Assembly (NCBI RefSeq): GCF_002120225.1
Contig: NZ_LAPZ01000001.1
Span: 1 to 64,000, forward strand
DNA from: Tenacibaculum holothuriorum
Lineage (GTDB): Bacteria; Bacteroidota; Bacteroidia; Flavobacteriales; Flavobacteriaceae
DNA: 64,000 nt
Reading direction: 5' to 3'
Numbering within the stretch: position 1 is the first letter of the stretch; the number at the start of each line of letters is the position of its first letter. This document shows positions 33,723 to 43,308 of this stretch, one piece after another. The position numbers and the translations under genes were made by a program. The notes beneath the pieces were generated by a model. It saw nothing but the letters and a program-made list of their open reading frames with translations. It was not told the DNA's origin and did not search any database.

Positions 33723-34730
33723 TTAAATAATATTGACTTCAATTTCTAAATTAATGCCGAAGTTCTTTTGAATAGTTTTTTGAATAGTTTGAGCAAGTTC
33801 GTAGATGTCCTTTCCACTAGCATTTCCATAGTTTACCAAAACAAGTGCTTGTTTTTCGTGTACACCATACTCTCCAAAACGTTTCCCTTTAAATCCACTT
33901 TGTTCAATTAACCAACCAGCAGGAACTTTAATTTCCATTTCAGAAACAGGATAACTAGGAATAGCCGGGTACTCTTTTTGTAGCTTTTCGAAGTGTTTTT
34001 TAGAAACAACAGGATTTTTAAAAAAACTACCGCTATTACCAATTTCTTTTGGATCGGGTAATTTAGATTGTCTAATAGAAATTACAGCATCAGAAATATC
34101 TTTTATGGTTGGGTTTTCAATTCCTTTTCCAGATAATTCATTATTAATTGCTCCGTATGAAGTATTTAAATTATGCTCAACTTTTGTTAATTGAAAACTA
34201 ACAGAGGTAATGATATATTTTCCCTTTGCAGCGTTTTTAAAAATTGAGTTTCGATAACCAAATTCACAAGCTTCATTAGAAAATTCAACTAATTTACCTG
34301 TAGCTTTTTCAACAGCTTCTACTTTGGTAATTACATCTTTAACTTCTACACCATAAGCTCCAATATTTTGAATAGGACAAGTACCTACGTTACCTGGAAT
34401 TAAGGAAAGATTTTCTATACCACCATAACCTTGAGAAATACACCAAAGTACAAATTCATGCCAATTTTCACCAGCATTTACGGTTAGGTAAATATCGTTA
34501 TGGTTTTCTCTATCAATAGAAATACCTTTTAAATTAAGGTGAACTACTAATTTTTCAATATCAGAGGTAAGTAACATATTACTTCCACCACTAATTAAAA
34601 AAAGGTCTTGTTCTTCCTTTAATAGTTGTTGTAAGCTATATAAGGAATCAATAGAAACAAAACGTTTGGCAATTACATTGATGCCAAACGTATTGTATTC
34701 TTTTAAAGATATATTTTCTTGAATATTCAA
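33723..34730 (-). CDS. murB: UDP-N-acetylmuramate dehydrogenase
   Basis: FAD enzyme of 335 aa that reduces UDP-GlcNAc-enolpyruvate to UDP-MurNAc in peptidoglycan synthesis. FAD-binding motifs: LISGGSNMLL at about 47, and LSLIPGNVGTCPIQNIGAYG. Catalytic region YRNSIFKNAAKGKY and SGSFFKNPV with the active Ser. It is the type I (E. coli-like, longer) form by the YRxSxFK loop. The start codon abuts the stop of the upstream aminotransferase gene, so the two are cotranscribed. Confidence 0.95.
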   Translation of the reverse strand: MNIQENISLKEYNTFGINVIAKRFVSIDSLYSLQQLLKEEQDLFLISGGSNMLLTSDIEKLVVHLNLKGISIDRENHNDIYLTVNAGENWHEFVLWCISQGYGGIENLSLIPGNVGTCPIQNIGAYGVEVKDVITKVEAVEKATGKLVEFSNEACEFGYRNSIFKNAAKGKYIITSVSFQLTKVEHNLNTSYGAINNELSGKGIENPTIKDISDAVISIRQSKLPDPKEIGNSGSFFKNPVVSKKHFEKLQKEYPAIPSYPVSEMEIKVPAGWLIEQSGFKGKRFGEYGVHEKQALVLVNYGNASGKDIYELAQTIQKTIQKNFGINLEIEVNII

Positions 34731-35921
34731 TTAATTATTGTATTGTTGTAAAGCTACTTTTAATATTTCAACACAACGCTTTAAATCAGCTTTATTTAAA
34801 ACGTAGGCAATACGAACTTGATTTTTACCTTCTCCTTTGGTAGAGTAGAATCCTCCTGCAGGAGCAACCATTACTGTTTCATTATTGTGGTTGAATTTCT
34901 CTAAAATCCACTGAGCAAAATCTTCTGAATTATCTACGGGTAATTCTGCGATACAATAAAATGCACCTTTTGGGTTGGCAACTTTAACACCATCTATTTT
35001 CTGTAACTCAGAAATTAGCGTATCTCTTCTTTCTTGATATTCTTCAATTACTTCATCAAAATAGCTTTGAGGAGTATCTAAAGCAGCTTCACTAGCTAAC
35101 AACGCATAAGTAGGAGGGCTTAAGCGAGCCTGAGCAAATTTAATAGCCGTATTGATGAAATTTTCGTTTTTAGAAACAATACATCCAATTCTTGCTCCAC
35201 ACATACTATAACGCTTAGAAACAGAGTCAATCATAATGGCATGTTGCTCTAATCCTTCCAAAGCCATTACTGAATTGTGTTTTTCACCGTCATAAGCAAA
35301 TTCACGATACACTTCATCAGCAATTAAAAATAAATCGTGTTTAAGAACGATTTGTTTTAATTTTTCAATCTCTTCTTTGCTATATAAATATCCTGTTGGG
35401 TTACCAGGGTTACAAATTAAAATAGCTTTAGTCTTCGGTGTAATTAACTTTTCGAAATCTTCAATTGCTGGTAATGCAAAGTTGTTTTCAATTTTTGAAA
35501 TTACTGGCACAACATTTACTCCAGAAGCAGTGGAGAATCCATTATAATTGGCGTAAAAAGGCTCAGGAATAATAATTTCATCTCCTGGGTCTGTAATACT
35601 ACCAATAGTAAATAACAATGCTTCTGAACCACCTGTAGTTGCAATAATATTATTGGCAGCTACATGAATGTCGTTTTTAGCATAGTAATTTGCTAATTTA
35701 TTTCTATACTCTTCAGAACCTTCAGAGCGTGCATACGATAATACTTTAATAGCATTGTTTTTTACAGCGTCTAAGGCAACTTGAGGTGTTTTAATATCAG
35801 GTTGACCAATATTTAAATGAAATACTTTTGTTCCATTTTTTTTAGCAGCCTCAGCAAATGGAACCAATTTTCTAATTGGCGATTGAGGCATTGAATTTCC
35901 CTTGTTAGAAATAGAAGGCAT
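34731..35921 (-). CDS. Class I/II PLP-dependent aminotransferase (AspC-like)
   Basis: Fold-type I aminotransferase of 396 aa. Motifs: the start MPQSPIRKLVPFAEAAKKNG, ATTGGSEALLFTIG, CNPGNPTGYLYSKEE, LIADEVYREFAYDG, and the Schiff-base Lys in DSVSKRYSMCGARIG. Aspartate or an aromatic/branched amino acid is the likely amino donor; the sequence does not decide. It immediately precedes murB with no gap, an arrangement seen in other flavobacteria. Confidence 0.88.
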   Translation of the reverse strand: MPSISNKGNSMPQSPIRKLVPFAEAAKKNGTKVFHLNIGQPDIKTPQVALDAVKNNAIKVLSYARSEGSEEYRNKLANYYAKNDIHVAANNIIATTGGSEALLFTIGSITDPGDEIIIPEPFYANYNGFSTASGVNVVPVISKIENNFALPAIEDFEKLITPKTKAILICNPGNPTGYLYSKEEIEKLKQIVLKHDLFLIADEVYREFAYDGEKHNSVMALEGLEQHAIMIDSVSKRYSMCGARIGCIVSKNENFINTAIKFAQARLSPPTYALLASEAALDTPQSYFDEVIEEYQERRDTLISELQKIDGVKVANPKGAFYCIAELPVDNSEDFAQWILEKFNHNNETVMVAPAGGFYSTKGEGKNQVRIAYVLNKADLKRCVEILKVALQQYNN

Positions 35922-36067
35922 TTTATATATAAATGTTTAGTTGTTTTGAAAGGCAAATTTGCAAAATATTATTGAATCTTTATGGACAATTAAGATTAAA
36001 ATTGAATGATTTAAGAAGATTTAAATGGTTAAAAATTTCATAAAAATCAGAGAATAAGAAATTTTGG

Positions 36068-37438
36068 TTGTATCTTAGAAATGGTAACTTAAAATCTTTC
36101 CCTTTGATTAAACAATTACTTTTTTTTCTTTTTCTATTTTCATTTTATTCAATATCTGCACAAAATAAGTTTCAGTTTTATGGTAGTAATTCAGATAAAC
36201 AGGAGGTTAAGTTTGAACTGATTAACAATCTTATTATAATACCTCTAGAAATTAATGGAAAAGAACTTTCTTTTATTTTAGATACAGGAGTGAATAAATC
36301 GATACTATTTAATCTTGCTAAGAAAGATAGTATTGGCTTAAATAATGTTAAAAAAGTATTTATTAGAGGTTTAGGAGATGGTGAACCTATAGAGGCCTTA
36401 TTATCACAAGGAAATACCTTTAAGGTTAAAAATATTCTAGGAAAAAAGCAGAGTTTATACGTGATTTTAAACGATGCTTTTAACTTATCTGCAAGAATGG
36501 GTACCACTATTCATGGTATAATAGGCTACGATTTATTGAAAGATGTAATTGCTAGAGTAAATTATAATACAAAAAGAATAACATTTTATAATCCAAAGAA
36601 ATATAAAAAGAAAAGATGTAGAAAGTGTGAGGTTTTCCCTCTTGAGTTTTATAGAAACAAACCCTATATAAATGTTGAAGGACAAATTGATACTACAGCT
36701 AATAAGATTACTCAATTAAAATTATTAATCGATACTGGAGGGAGTGATGCCATGTGGTTATTTGAAGATACTAAACCAGAAATTAAAACTCCAATAAAAC
36801 ACTTTAAAGATATTTTAGGAGAAGGTTTTAGCGGTACTATTTACGGTAATAGAAGTAAAATACCTCAAATAAAATTAGGTAGGTATTTAATTAAAGAACC
36901 TACGGTTTCTTTTTTAGATTCTACATCAACATTTAATGCCAGAAAATTTAAAGAGCGAAATGGAAGTATAGGAGGTAATATTCTAAAGCGTTTTAAAATT
37001 TGGATTGATTACCCGAACAAAGAATTTATAATTAAGAAAAACGGGTCACTCAAAGGGTTCTATTACAATATGAGTGGATTACAATTGGTTTATGATGGAC
37101 AAGAATTGGTAAAAGAAAAAGCAAATACAAGTTTTAAAGATTTTTACAACTCTAATAATGATAATCAAAGAAATACAATATCGTTAATTACTACTTATCA
37201 TTATAAATTTAAACCTAAATATAAAATTTCTAGGGTTGTAGAAGGTTCTCCAGCTTATAAAGCGGGATTGTTAAAAGATGATATTATAAAAACAATTAAT
37301 GGTAAGGCAGCTCATACGTATACATTAGATGAAATTATAGGTTTATTTCATACGAAACCTAATAAAAAAATTAAACTAAAAGTTTTAAGAGGTGTAACAG
37401 AGCTTAAGTACGAATTCAGACTTGAGAAAAGGATATAA
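36068..37438 (+). CDS. Secreted retropepsin-like aspartyl protease with PDZ domain
   Basis: Protein of up to 456 aa with a Sec signal (LFFLFLFSFYSISA, then QNKF). Two aspartyl-protease DTG motifs (FILDTGVNKSIL at about 75 and LLIDTGGSDAMW at about 223) show a duplicated retropepsin-like fold. A PDZ domain follows (about 385-450; RVVEGSPAYKAGLLKDDIIK). No in-frame ATG precedes the signal: the start is a TTG, either at 36068 or at 36104 (which gives IKQLLFFLFLF after Met). I take the longer frame with low certainty. Monocistronic. Confidence 0.8.
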   Translation: MYLRNGNLKSFPLIKQLLFFLFLFSFYSISAQNKFQFYGSNSDKQEVKFELINNLIIIPLEINGKELSFILDTGVNKSILFNLAKKDSIGLNNVKKVFIRGLGDGEPIEALLSQGNTFKVKNILGKKQSLYVILNDAFNLSARMGTTIHGIIGYDLLKDVIARVNYNTKRITFYNPKKYKKKRCRKCEVFPLEFYRNKPYINVEGQIDTTANKITQLKLLIDTGGSDAMWLFEDTKPEIKTPIKHFKDILGEGFSGTIYGNRSKIPQIKLGRYLIKEPTVSFLDSTSTFNARKFKERNGSIGGNILKRFKIWIDYPNKEFIIKKNGSLKGFYYNMSGLQLVYDGQELVKEKANTSFKDFYNSNNDNQRNTISLITTYHYKFKPKYKISRVVEGSPAYKAGLLKDDIIKTINGKAAHTYTLDEIIGLFHTKPNKKIKLKVLRGVTELKYEFRLEKRI

Positions 37439-37466
37439 AAAAAGCTTCAGATTTCTGAAGCTTTTT
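37439..37466. terminator. Bidirectional terminator between the aspartyl protease and DUF1573 genes
   Basis: AAAAAGCTTCAGA and TCTGAAGCTTTTT pair with a 2-nt centre, between convergent genes. Confidence 0.85.
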
Positions 37467-37491
37467 AATTTATTTTATGATTGAAAAATGA

Positions 37492-37902
37492 TTACTCACT
37501 ATCACTCATCATACTTTTTTCTTTTGCTGGTACTGTTTTCTTAGTAACAAAACCTTTAATCTTTAACATCTTTCTTTCTCCTTTTACATCATTAGAAATA
37601 ACTGTAATAGCTTTAGAAAAACCTCCAGGTTTACTAGTGTTGTAAGAAACTTCTATTTGTCCTTTTTCACCTGGCATGATTGGCTTTTCAGGTTTTTTAG
37701 GTACTGTACATCCACAAGTAGATTTAATATCTTTAATAATTAAAGGTGCTTCACCTACATTAGTAAATTCGAAAGTACGGTTTCCATCAGAACCTAAAGC
37801 TACTTTTCCATAATTAATAGTCTCAGTTTCAAATTTAAACTCTTGCGCATTTACAGTTAAAGCGATAAAACAAACTGCAAAGAATGATAAAATTGTTTTC
37901 AT
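37492..37902 (-). CDS. DUF1573 secreted protein
   Basis: Protein of 136 aa with a signal peptide (ILSFFAVCFIALTVNA, then QEFK) and one DUF1573 Ig-like domain: YGKVALGSDGNRTFEFTN, IKSTCGCTVPKKPEKP and GQIEVSYNTSKPGGFSK. The CGC motif is invariant in the family. The role is unknown; related ASPM/SPD-2/Hydin-like domains bind other proteins. A short charged C-terminal tail follows. Own -7 box at 37936-37943. Confidence 0.88.
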   Translation of the reverse strand: MKTILSFFAVCFIALTVNAQEFKFETETINYGKVALGSDGNRTFEFTNVGEAPLIIKDIKSTCGCTVPKKPEKPIMPGEKGQIEVSYNTSKPGGFSKAITVISNDVKGERKMLKIKGFVTKKTVPAKEKSMMSDSE

Positions 37903-37935
37903 AATGTTAATTTAATTAGGGGTTTACACCGACTA

Positions 37936-37943
37936 CAAAGTTA
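37936..37943 (-). promoter_or_regulatory. -7 box for the DUF1573 gene
   Basis: Minus-strand TAACTTTG matches TAnnTTTG, 34 nt upstream of the ATG at 37902. Confidence 0.4.
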
Positions 37944-38003
37944 TATATTATTTTTAAAGTTCAAAAAAACAACCACTAATTTTCTGTACCTCATAGATAG
38001 TTG

Positions 38004-38059
38004 TATTTTTGCTAACTGATTTTCAAAAACAGTGCCAAAAATAAATAGCACTATTTTTT
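38004..38059 (+). promoter_or_regulatory. valS promoter and terminator-like leader hairpin
   Basis: The -7 box TATTTTTG followed by C is at 38004-38011 (TAnnTTTGc). Downstream, AGTGC (38031-38035) and GCACT (38048-38052) pair, with a C/A mismatch and a further AAAAA/TTTTT below, and a T6 run ends at 38059. This looks like an intrinsic terminator inside the 5' leader, 35 nt before the ATG. Confidence 0.4.
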
Positions 38060-38093
38060 AAGCATAAATTTTAAAGAAATATATAGTTAAGAT

Positions 38094-40733
38094 ATGAGTA
38101 TTCCATCTAAATACAGCGCTAAAGAGGTAGAAGGGAAATGGTATGATTACTGGATGAAACACAATTATTTTCATTCAGAAGTAGACGAAAGAGAGCCATA
38201 TACAATTGTAATTCCGCCACCAAACGTCACAGGAGTACTTCATATGGGACACATGTTGAACAATACTATTCAAGATGTGCTAATTCGTCGTGCTCGCTTA
38301 CAAGGAAAAAATGCTTGTTGGGTTCCAGGTACTGACCATGCTTCTATAGCAACAGAAGCAAAAGTAGTAGCAAAGTTAAAGGAACAAGGAATCAATAAAA
38401 GTGATTTAACAAGAGAAGAATTTTTACAACATGCTTTTGATTGGAAAGATCAATATGGAGGAATTATCTTAGAGCAGTTAAAAAAACTTGGGGCTTCATG
38501 TGATTGGGAACGTACTAAGTTTACCATGGATGATGATATGAGTGAAGCGGTAATTAAAGTGTTTGTTGATTTGTACAACAAAGGCTATATCTACCGTGGA
38601 TTTAGAATGGTAAACTGGGATCCTGAAGCAAAAACTACACTTTCTGATGAGGAAGTGATTTATGAAGAGCGTCAAGGAAATTTATATTATTTACAATATA
38701 ATATTGTAGATTCTGATGAAAAAGTTACTATCGCTACTACACGTCCAGAAACGATTTTGGGTGATACTGCAATTTGTATCAACCCGAATGATGAGCGTTA
38801 TACACATTTAAAAGGAAAGAAAGCGATTGTACCTTTATGTAATCGTGAAATTCCAATTATTGAAGATGAGTATGTAGATGTTGAATTTGGTACAGGATGT
38901 TTAAAAGTAACACCTGCCCACGACGAAAATGATAAAGTTTTAGGAGATAAACATAGCTTAGAAGTAATTGATATTTTTAATGAAGATGCTTCTTTAAATT
39001 CTTTCGGATTGCATTATGAAGGAAAAGATCGTTTTGTTGTTCGTAAAGAAATTTCAAAAGAATTAGAAGAAAAAGGATTCTTATTAAAAGTAGAGCAACA
39101 TACTAACAAAGTTGGAACTTCAGAAAGAACCAAAGCAGTTATAGAACCAAGATTGTCAGATCAATGGTTCTTAAAAATGGAAGAGCTAGTAAAACCTGCC
39201 ATTGAAGCTGTTTTAGGAGAAAATAGAGAAGTAAAGTTATTCCCAAGAAAATTTGAGAATACGTATCGTCACTGGATGGAAAATATTCGTGATTGGAATA
39301 TTTCTCGTCAACTATGGTGGGGGCAACAAATTCCTGCGTTCTATTATGGAGACGGTAAAGAAGACTTTGTTGTAGCTGAGACTATTGATGATGCAGTAAA
39401 ATTAGCCCAGGAGAAAACAGGAAATTCATCATTATCAGTGTCTGACTTAAAACAAGATCCAGATGCGTTAGATACATGGTTCTCTTCTTGGTTATGGCCA
39501 ATGAGTGTTTTTGATGGAATCCGTAACCCTGAGAACGAAGAAATCAAATATTATTATCCTACAAATGACTTAGTAACTGGTCCAGATATTTTATTTTTCT
39601 GGGTAGCTCGTATGGTAATTGCAGGTTATGAATATAAAGATGAACGTCCGTTTGAAAATGTTTACTTAACAGGTTTAGTACGTGATAAGCAACGTAGAAA
39701 AATGTCTAAATCTTTAGGGAATTCACCAGATGCATTAAAATTAATAGACGATTATAGTGCAGATGGTGTTCGTGTTGGATTATTGTTAAGTTCTGCAGCT
39801 GGTAATGATTTAATGTTTGATGAAGCTTTATGTCAGCAAGGAAAAGGATTAGGAAATAAGGTTTGGAGTGCATTCTATTTAACAACGTTATGGGAAGTTT
39901 CAGAAGAAATAGAACAACCACAATCAAGTAGAATTGCTTTAGATTGGTATCAAGCAAAATTCCAAAAGACATTAGTAGAGATAGAAGATCATTATTCAAA
40001 ATATCGTTTGAGTGATGTAATCATGTCTATTTACAAGTTAATTTATGATGATTTCTGCGGATGGTTATTAGAGATTGTAAAACCAAGTTATCAACAACCA
40101 ATTGATGCAAAAACGTATAACGAAGTAATTGCATTATTTGAGGAAAACTTAAAGATTTTACATCCGTTTATGCCATTTATTACTGAAGAAGTTTGGCAAT
40201 CGATTAAAGAAAGAACTCCAGAAGAGGCGTTAATTATTGCTAAATATCCAGAAACAAAAGAAAGCAAAGAAGCGTTAATTGCTAAGTTTGATTTTGCTTC
40301 GGAAGTAGTTTCAGGAATTAGAACAATTCGTAAAGAAAAAAATATATCGTTTAAGGAATCAATTGAATTAGCAGTAGTAAATAAAGAAGGGTTTACGAAA
40401 GAGTTCGATGCTGTTATTCAAAAATTAACCAATGCTTCAGTAATTAATTATGTAGAAGAAAAGGTTGATGGGGCAGCTTCTTTTAGAGTAAAATCTAATG
40501 AATACTTTGTTCCAATTTCTTTAGATAATATTGATGTTGAAGCTGAGTTAAAAAAGTTAAATGCTGAATTGAAAAGGGCAGAAGGTTTCTTAACAGGAAT
40601 TCAAAAGAAATTATCTAATGAACGTTTTGTGAGCAATGCACCAGAACAAGTAATTACTCTAGAGCGTAAAAAAGAATCGGATACTTTAGCTAAGATTGAA
40701 ACAATTAAAGCAAGTTTAGCTTCTTTACAATAG
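38094..40733 (+). CDS. valS: Valine--tRNA ligase
   Basis: Class I aminoacyl-tRNA synthetase of 879 aa. The HIGH motif appears as PPNVTGVLHMGH (42-53). The editing (CP1) domain has TTRPETILGDTAIC. The KMSKS motif is intact (RRKMSKSLGNSPD). WW-GQQIPAFYYG and GPDILFFWVARM also fit ValRS, and the C-terminal 70 residues form the ValRS coiled coil (LKKLNAELKRAEGFLTGIQK). It charges tRNA-Val in the cytosol. Monocistronic with a possible leader attenuator. Confidence 0.98.
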   Translation: MSIPSKYSAKEVEGKWYDYWMKHNYFHSEVDEREPYTIVIPPPNVTGVLHMGHMLNNTIQDVLIRRARLQGKNACWVPGTDHASIATEAKVVAKLKEQGINKSDLTREEFLQHAFDWKDQYGGIILEQLKKLGASCDWERTKFTMDDDMSEAVIKVFVDLYNKGYIYRGFRMVNWDPEAKTTLSDEEVIYEERQGNLYYLQYNIVDSDEKVTIATTRPETILGDTAICINPNDERYTHLKGKKAIVPLCNREIPIIEDEYVDVEFGTGCLKVTPAHDENDKVLGDKHSLEVIDIFNEDASLNSFGLHYEGKDRFVVRKEISKELEEKGFLLKVEQHTNKVGTSERTKAVIEPRLSDQWFLKMEELVKPAIEAVLGENREVKLFPRKFENTYRHWMENIRDWNISRQLWWGQQIPAFYYGDGKEDFVVAETIDDAVKLAQEKTGNSSLSVSDLKQDPDALDTWFSSWLWPMSVFDGIRNPENEEIKYYYPTNDLVTGPDILFFWVARMVIAGYEYKDERPFENVYLTGLVRDKQRRKMSKSLGNSPDALKLIDDYSADGVRVGLLLSSAAGNDLMFDEALCQQGKGLGNKVWSAFYLTTLWEVSEEIEQPQSSRIALDWYQAKFQKTLVEIEDHYSKYRLSDVIMSIYKLIYDDFCGWLLEIVKPSYQQPIDAKTYNEVIALFEENLKILHPFMPFITEEVWQSIKERTPEEALIIAKYPETKESKEALIAKFDFASEVVSGIRTIRKEKNISFKESIELAVVNKEGFTKEFDAVIQKLTNASVINYVEEKVDGAASFRVKSNEYFVPISLDNIDVEAELKKLNAELKRAEGFLTGIQKKLSNERFVSNAPEQVITLERKKESDTLAKIETIKASLASLQ

Positions 40734-40755
40734 AAGTTTAACTTTGTTAAAATAA

Positions 40756-40785
40756 AAAACGCCAATGAAATTTCATTGGCGTTTT
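40756..40785. terminator. Bidirectional terminator between valS and the DUF2807 gene
   Basis: A perfect 30-nt palindrome with arms AAAACGCCAATGAAA / TTTCATTGGCGTTTT, between convergent genes. Confidence 0.88.
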
Positions 40786-40802
40786 CTTTTTAATATTTAG
40801 TT

Positions 40803-41531
40803 TTAATTTCTGTCAATAATATCACCAGAACCAATAGAGTTTGAATCTATATATTTTGGTTTCCCTTTGTAATATACACTTCCAGAACCTACAACATTTG
40901 CTTTAATTTTATTAGAAACAGTAGTTGTAATACTACCTGAGCCAGCAATGTTAGCTTTTAAACTTTCAGCTTGTAGTTTGTATGCTTTTACACTTCCAGA
41001 ACCAGCAATAGAACATTTAAAACTATTGGTGTTACCTCTTAATTTAATGTTTCCAGAACCACCAATAGAAGCTTTAACAGTAGATGCATCTACATCTGCT
41101 AAAATGTTTCCAGAACCACCTAAACTAAAAGAAACATCATCGGCTTTAATTCTTTTTTCAACTTTAACATTACCAGACCCTCCTAAAGAAACCCCTTCTA
41201 TACTTTCAAAAGGTACTGTAACTAATAATTTTCTTGTAGTTCTAACATTAGTGTTTTCTTTGAATTTGATTTTTAAAGTTCCTCTTTTTACTTCTGTTTC
41301 TATGTAAGGAAGGATGTTTTCTTCTCCTTCAAGAGTAATTTTTCCTTCTTTACCATCTACTAAATCAACATCAAAAGAACCACCAACGCTTACTTTATCA
41401 AAGTTATCTACAGTTCTAGTTATTGTTGTAACGTTTCCATTTCCTCTTACTTTTTTTGAATTCCACCAACTTTGTGAATTCATTGTAATAGCTGTAAAAG
41501 CTAATACGAAGGTTAAAATTTGTTTTCTCAT
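40803..41531 (-). CDS. Head GIN domain (DUF2807) secreted protein
   Basis: Protein of 242 aa with a signal peptide (ILTFVLAFTAITMNS, then QSWW). It has a beta-helical DUF2807 domain with repeated GGSGN/GSGS turns: VSLGGSGNVKVEK, SLGGSGNILADVD, SIGGSGNIKLRGN, SIAGSGSVKAYK. The domain is an adhesin-like right-handed helix; no function is proven in this phylum. It is divergent from the YhhN-like gene and close to a second, DUF4097-like, beta-helical protein at 42229. Confidence 0.85.
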   Translation of the reverse strand: MRKQILTFVLAFTAITMNSQSWWNSKKVRGNGNVTTITRTVDNFDKVSVGGSFDVDLVDGKEGKITLEGEENILPYIETEVKRGTLKIKFKENTNVRTTRKLLVTVPFESIEGVSLGGSGNVKVEKRIKADDVSFSLGGSGNILADVDASTVKASIGGSGNIKLRGNTNSFKCSIAGSGSVKAYKLQAESLKANIAGSGSITTTVSNKIKANVVGSGSVYYKGKPKYIDSNSIGSGDIIDRN

Positions 41532-41595
41532 TGTTTGATTTTTGAATTTTATTGAGTTTTAATTTCTATATTTAGCACTATAATCCCCTTTAAAT

Positions 41596-42228
41596 ATGTA
41601 TAAAGTTATTTACTTTGCATTTTGTTTTTTTTCCCTATTTTTTATTGATAGTGGTAATTCTATCATAGAAATGATTCTAAAAATAGGAGCACTTTTATCT
41701 CTTTCTTTTTTATATTTAGATCAGGCAAAGAAAATTAATAATTGGTACCTTATTATCTTATTAAGTTCTATTGCTTCAGACGCCTTTTTAATTTTTGATA
41801 GTAACTTTTTACTTATAGGTTCTTTACTTCTTCTTTTAAATAGAATACTGTATATTGTTATTACAAGAAGAGCTTTATTCGATACAAAAACAGGAACATT
41901 ATTAATTTACTTTATTCCTTGTTTACTCTTATTTTTTATAATATATGCTTTGTTGAAACCTTATGTTGAACAAATTAATATTAGTTTTATTTTACTAGGA
42001 ATTACCTCTGCTGTAGCTATTTTGTTTTCATTTTTAAATTACTTAAATAGAATGAATAAGCAGAATTTATTCTTTTTATTTGGGATTTTACTTATTGTTT
42101 TTTCTGATGTTTTAAGCGCTTACAATAAGTTTTTAGATTATCATTTGTATTATGTAATTATTTATACAGTCATGTTTTATTTAGCTCGTTATTTAATTTG
42201 CAGATCTATGATTTTACAGAAAAAATAA
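41596..42228 (+). CDS. YhhN/TMEM86-like membrane protein
   Basis: Polytopic protein of 210 aa with about seven or eight helices. The C-terminal stretch LFGILLIVFSDVLSAYNKF matches the YhhN signature (FGxxxFxxSDxxLAxxKF), and an earlier ASDAFLIFDS resembles the family's first Asp motif. Animal TMEM86B and some bacterial YhhN hydrolyse lysoplasmalogen vinyl ethers; whether this one does is not known. Its stop codon abuts the stop of the convergent DUF4097-like gene, leaving no room for a terminator between them. Confidence 0.65.
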   Translation: MYKVIYFAFCFFSLFFIDSGNSIIEMILKIGALLSLSFLYLDQAKKINNWYLIILLSSIASDAFLIFDSNFLLIGSLLLLLNRILYIVITRRALFDTKTGTLLIYFIPCLLLFFIIYALLKPYVEQINISFILLGITSAVAILFSFLNYLNRMNKQNLFFLFGILLIVFSDVLSAYNKFLDYHLYYVIIYTVMFYLARYLICRSMILQKK

Positions 42229-43308
42229 TTAATCGATAATCTTTAAAGAAACTCCACCGTAACTAGATTTTATGGTAACTTTTGAATTTGAATTTCCTTT
42301 ACCAAAAGTACCTTTGTAATATTTCTTAGTAGTTTTTTTTATTCGTTTAATCATTTCTACATTATCATCTGGATAACTAAAACCAGCGTATCCTAAATTT
42401 ATCACGAAATCAAAGTTATTATCTTCACTAGTACCTAATTTAATACCAGCATAACTACCATCAATATCTACACTTTCAAAGCCTTTGGCGATATTGTTAA
42501 CTCTAACACCTCCGTAATCGGTATTAATTTTTAAATTCTTGGTAACTGTTCCTATTTTAATACCTGCATAATCTGAGTTTCCAATAATGTCTTCTGCATT
42601 GTTAATTCTAATACTTCCGTAGTCACTATTAAAGTTTACGCTGGTTGCGTTTCCTACTTGAATACCTGAATAGTCGGCATTTACTTTTACAGCATTAGTT
42701 TCTTTAACTTTTAGCTTAGAATAATCTACATTAATGTTTCCTGATTTCATGTAGTTAATTTCTGAAGTAGAGCAGTAATCTAAATCAATCGTATTACTTT
42801 CGTTTTTTAGTTGATCAATTTCAATTTTACCATAGTCACAATTAATATTGGCTTTTCCTTCTAAAACATCTAAATCTATATTTCCGTATTTATTATGAAA
42901 ATCGGCATTGTTCGTTTTAGGCATTTTTACAAAGTAATTAATCTTGTAATTGGTATTGTTGTTATTACCCCAGAATGACCAGTTTGATTTAGTACTTTCA
43001 ATAATTGTTCTAGCTTCAACAAGGCTTTTTGTAGCTTCAAATTGAATTTTAATACTCTTTAGTTTGTCCTCAACTTTATCAGCATTATTACCTTTTACAG
43101 TAATTTTTACGGTAATATCTACTTTATCTTCATTCCAAGTAGTTACATTTAAATTACCATATTTGTTTTTTAAATACACCGTTGCATTTTCATTTACAGA
43201 AAAAACTTTATGAACGGTTTTTGTTTTTTCGTGTTTTTTGGTTGGTGTGTTGTTTGCAACTCCTACGAAAGGAAGCAACATTATAAATAAGATATTAAAT
43301 AATTTCAT
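42229..43308 (-). CDS. DUF4097-like secreted beta-helix protein
   Basis: Start chosen at 43308 (MKLFNILFIMLLPFVGVA, then NNTP), a good signal peptide; an upstream in-frame ATG at 43341 would add a polar MIIQQKFKLNS. The body is a long repeat region with short strands: DYGKIEIDQLKN, DYSGIQVGNATS, DYGSIRINNAED, DYAGIKIGTVTK, DYGGVRVNNIAK. These DY-G-I/V repeats fit a DUF4097/adhesin-like beta helix. It overlaps the anti-sigma-like gene by 14 nt, so the operon is sigma, anti-sigma-like, then this product. Confidence 0.8.
   Translation of the reverse strand: MKLFNILFIMLLPFVGVANNTPTKKHEKTKTVHKVFSVNENATVYLKNKYGNLNVTTWNEDKVDITVKITVKGNNADKVEDKLKSIKIQFEATKSLVEARTIIESTKSNWSFWGNNNNTNYKINYFVKMPKTNNADFHNKYGNIDLDVLEGKANINCDYGKIEIDQLKNESNTIDLDYCSTSEINYMKSGNINVDYSKLKVKETNAVKVNADYSGIQVGNATSVNFNSDYGSIRINNAEDIIGNSDYAGIKIGTVTKNLKINTDYGGVRVNNIAKGFESVDIDGSYAGIKLGTSEDNNFDFVINLGYAGFSYPDDNVEMIKRIKKTTKKYYKGTFGKGNSNSKVTIKSSYGGVSLKIID

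Noticed and set aside
38012..38093. T-box riboswitch before valS
   Set aside because: No T-box sequence, specifier loop or stem I was seen; only a simple hairpin with a T run.
40948..41307. 119-residue plus-strand ORF rich in Pro and Leu
   Set aside because: Mirror image of the repeated Gly/Ser turns of the DUF2807 gene on the other strand; a shadow.
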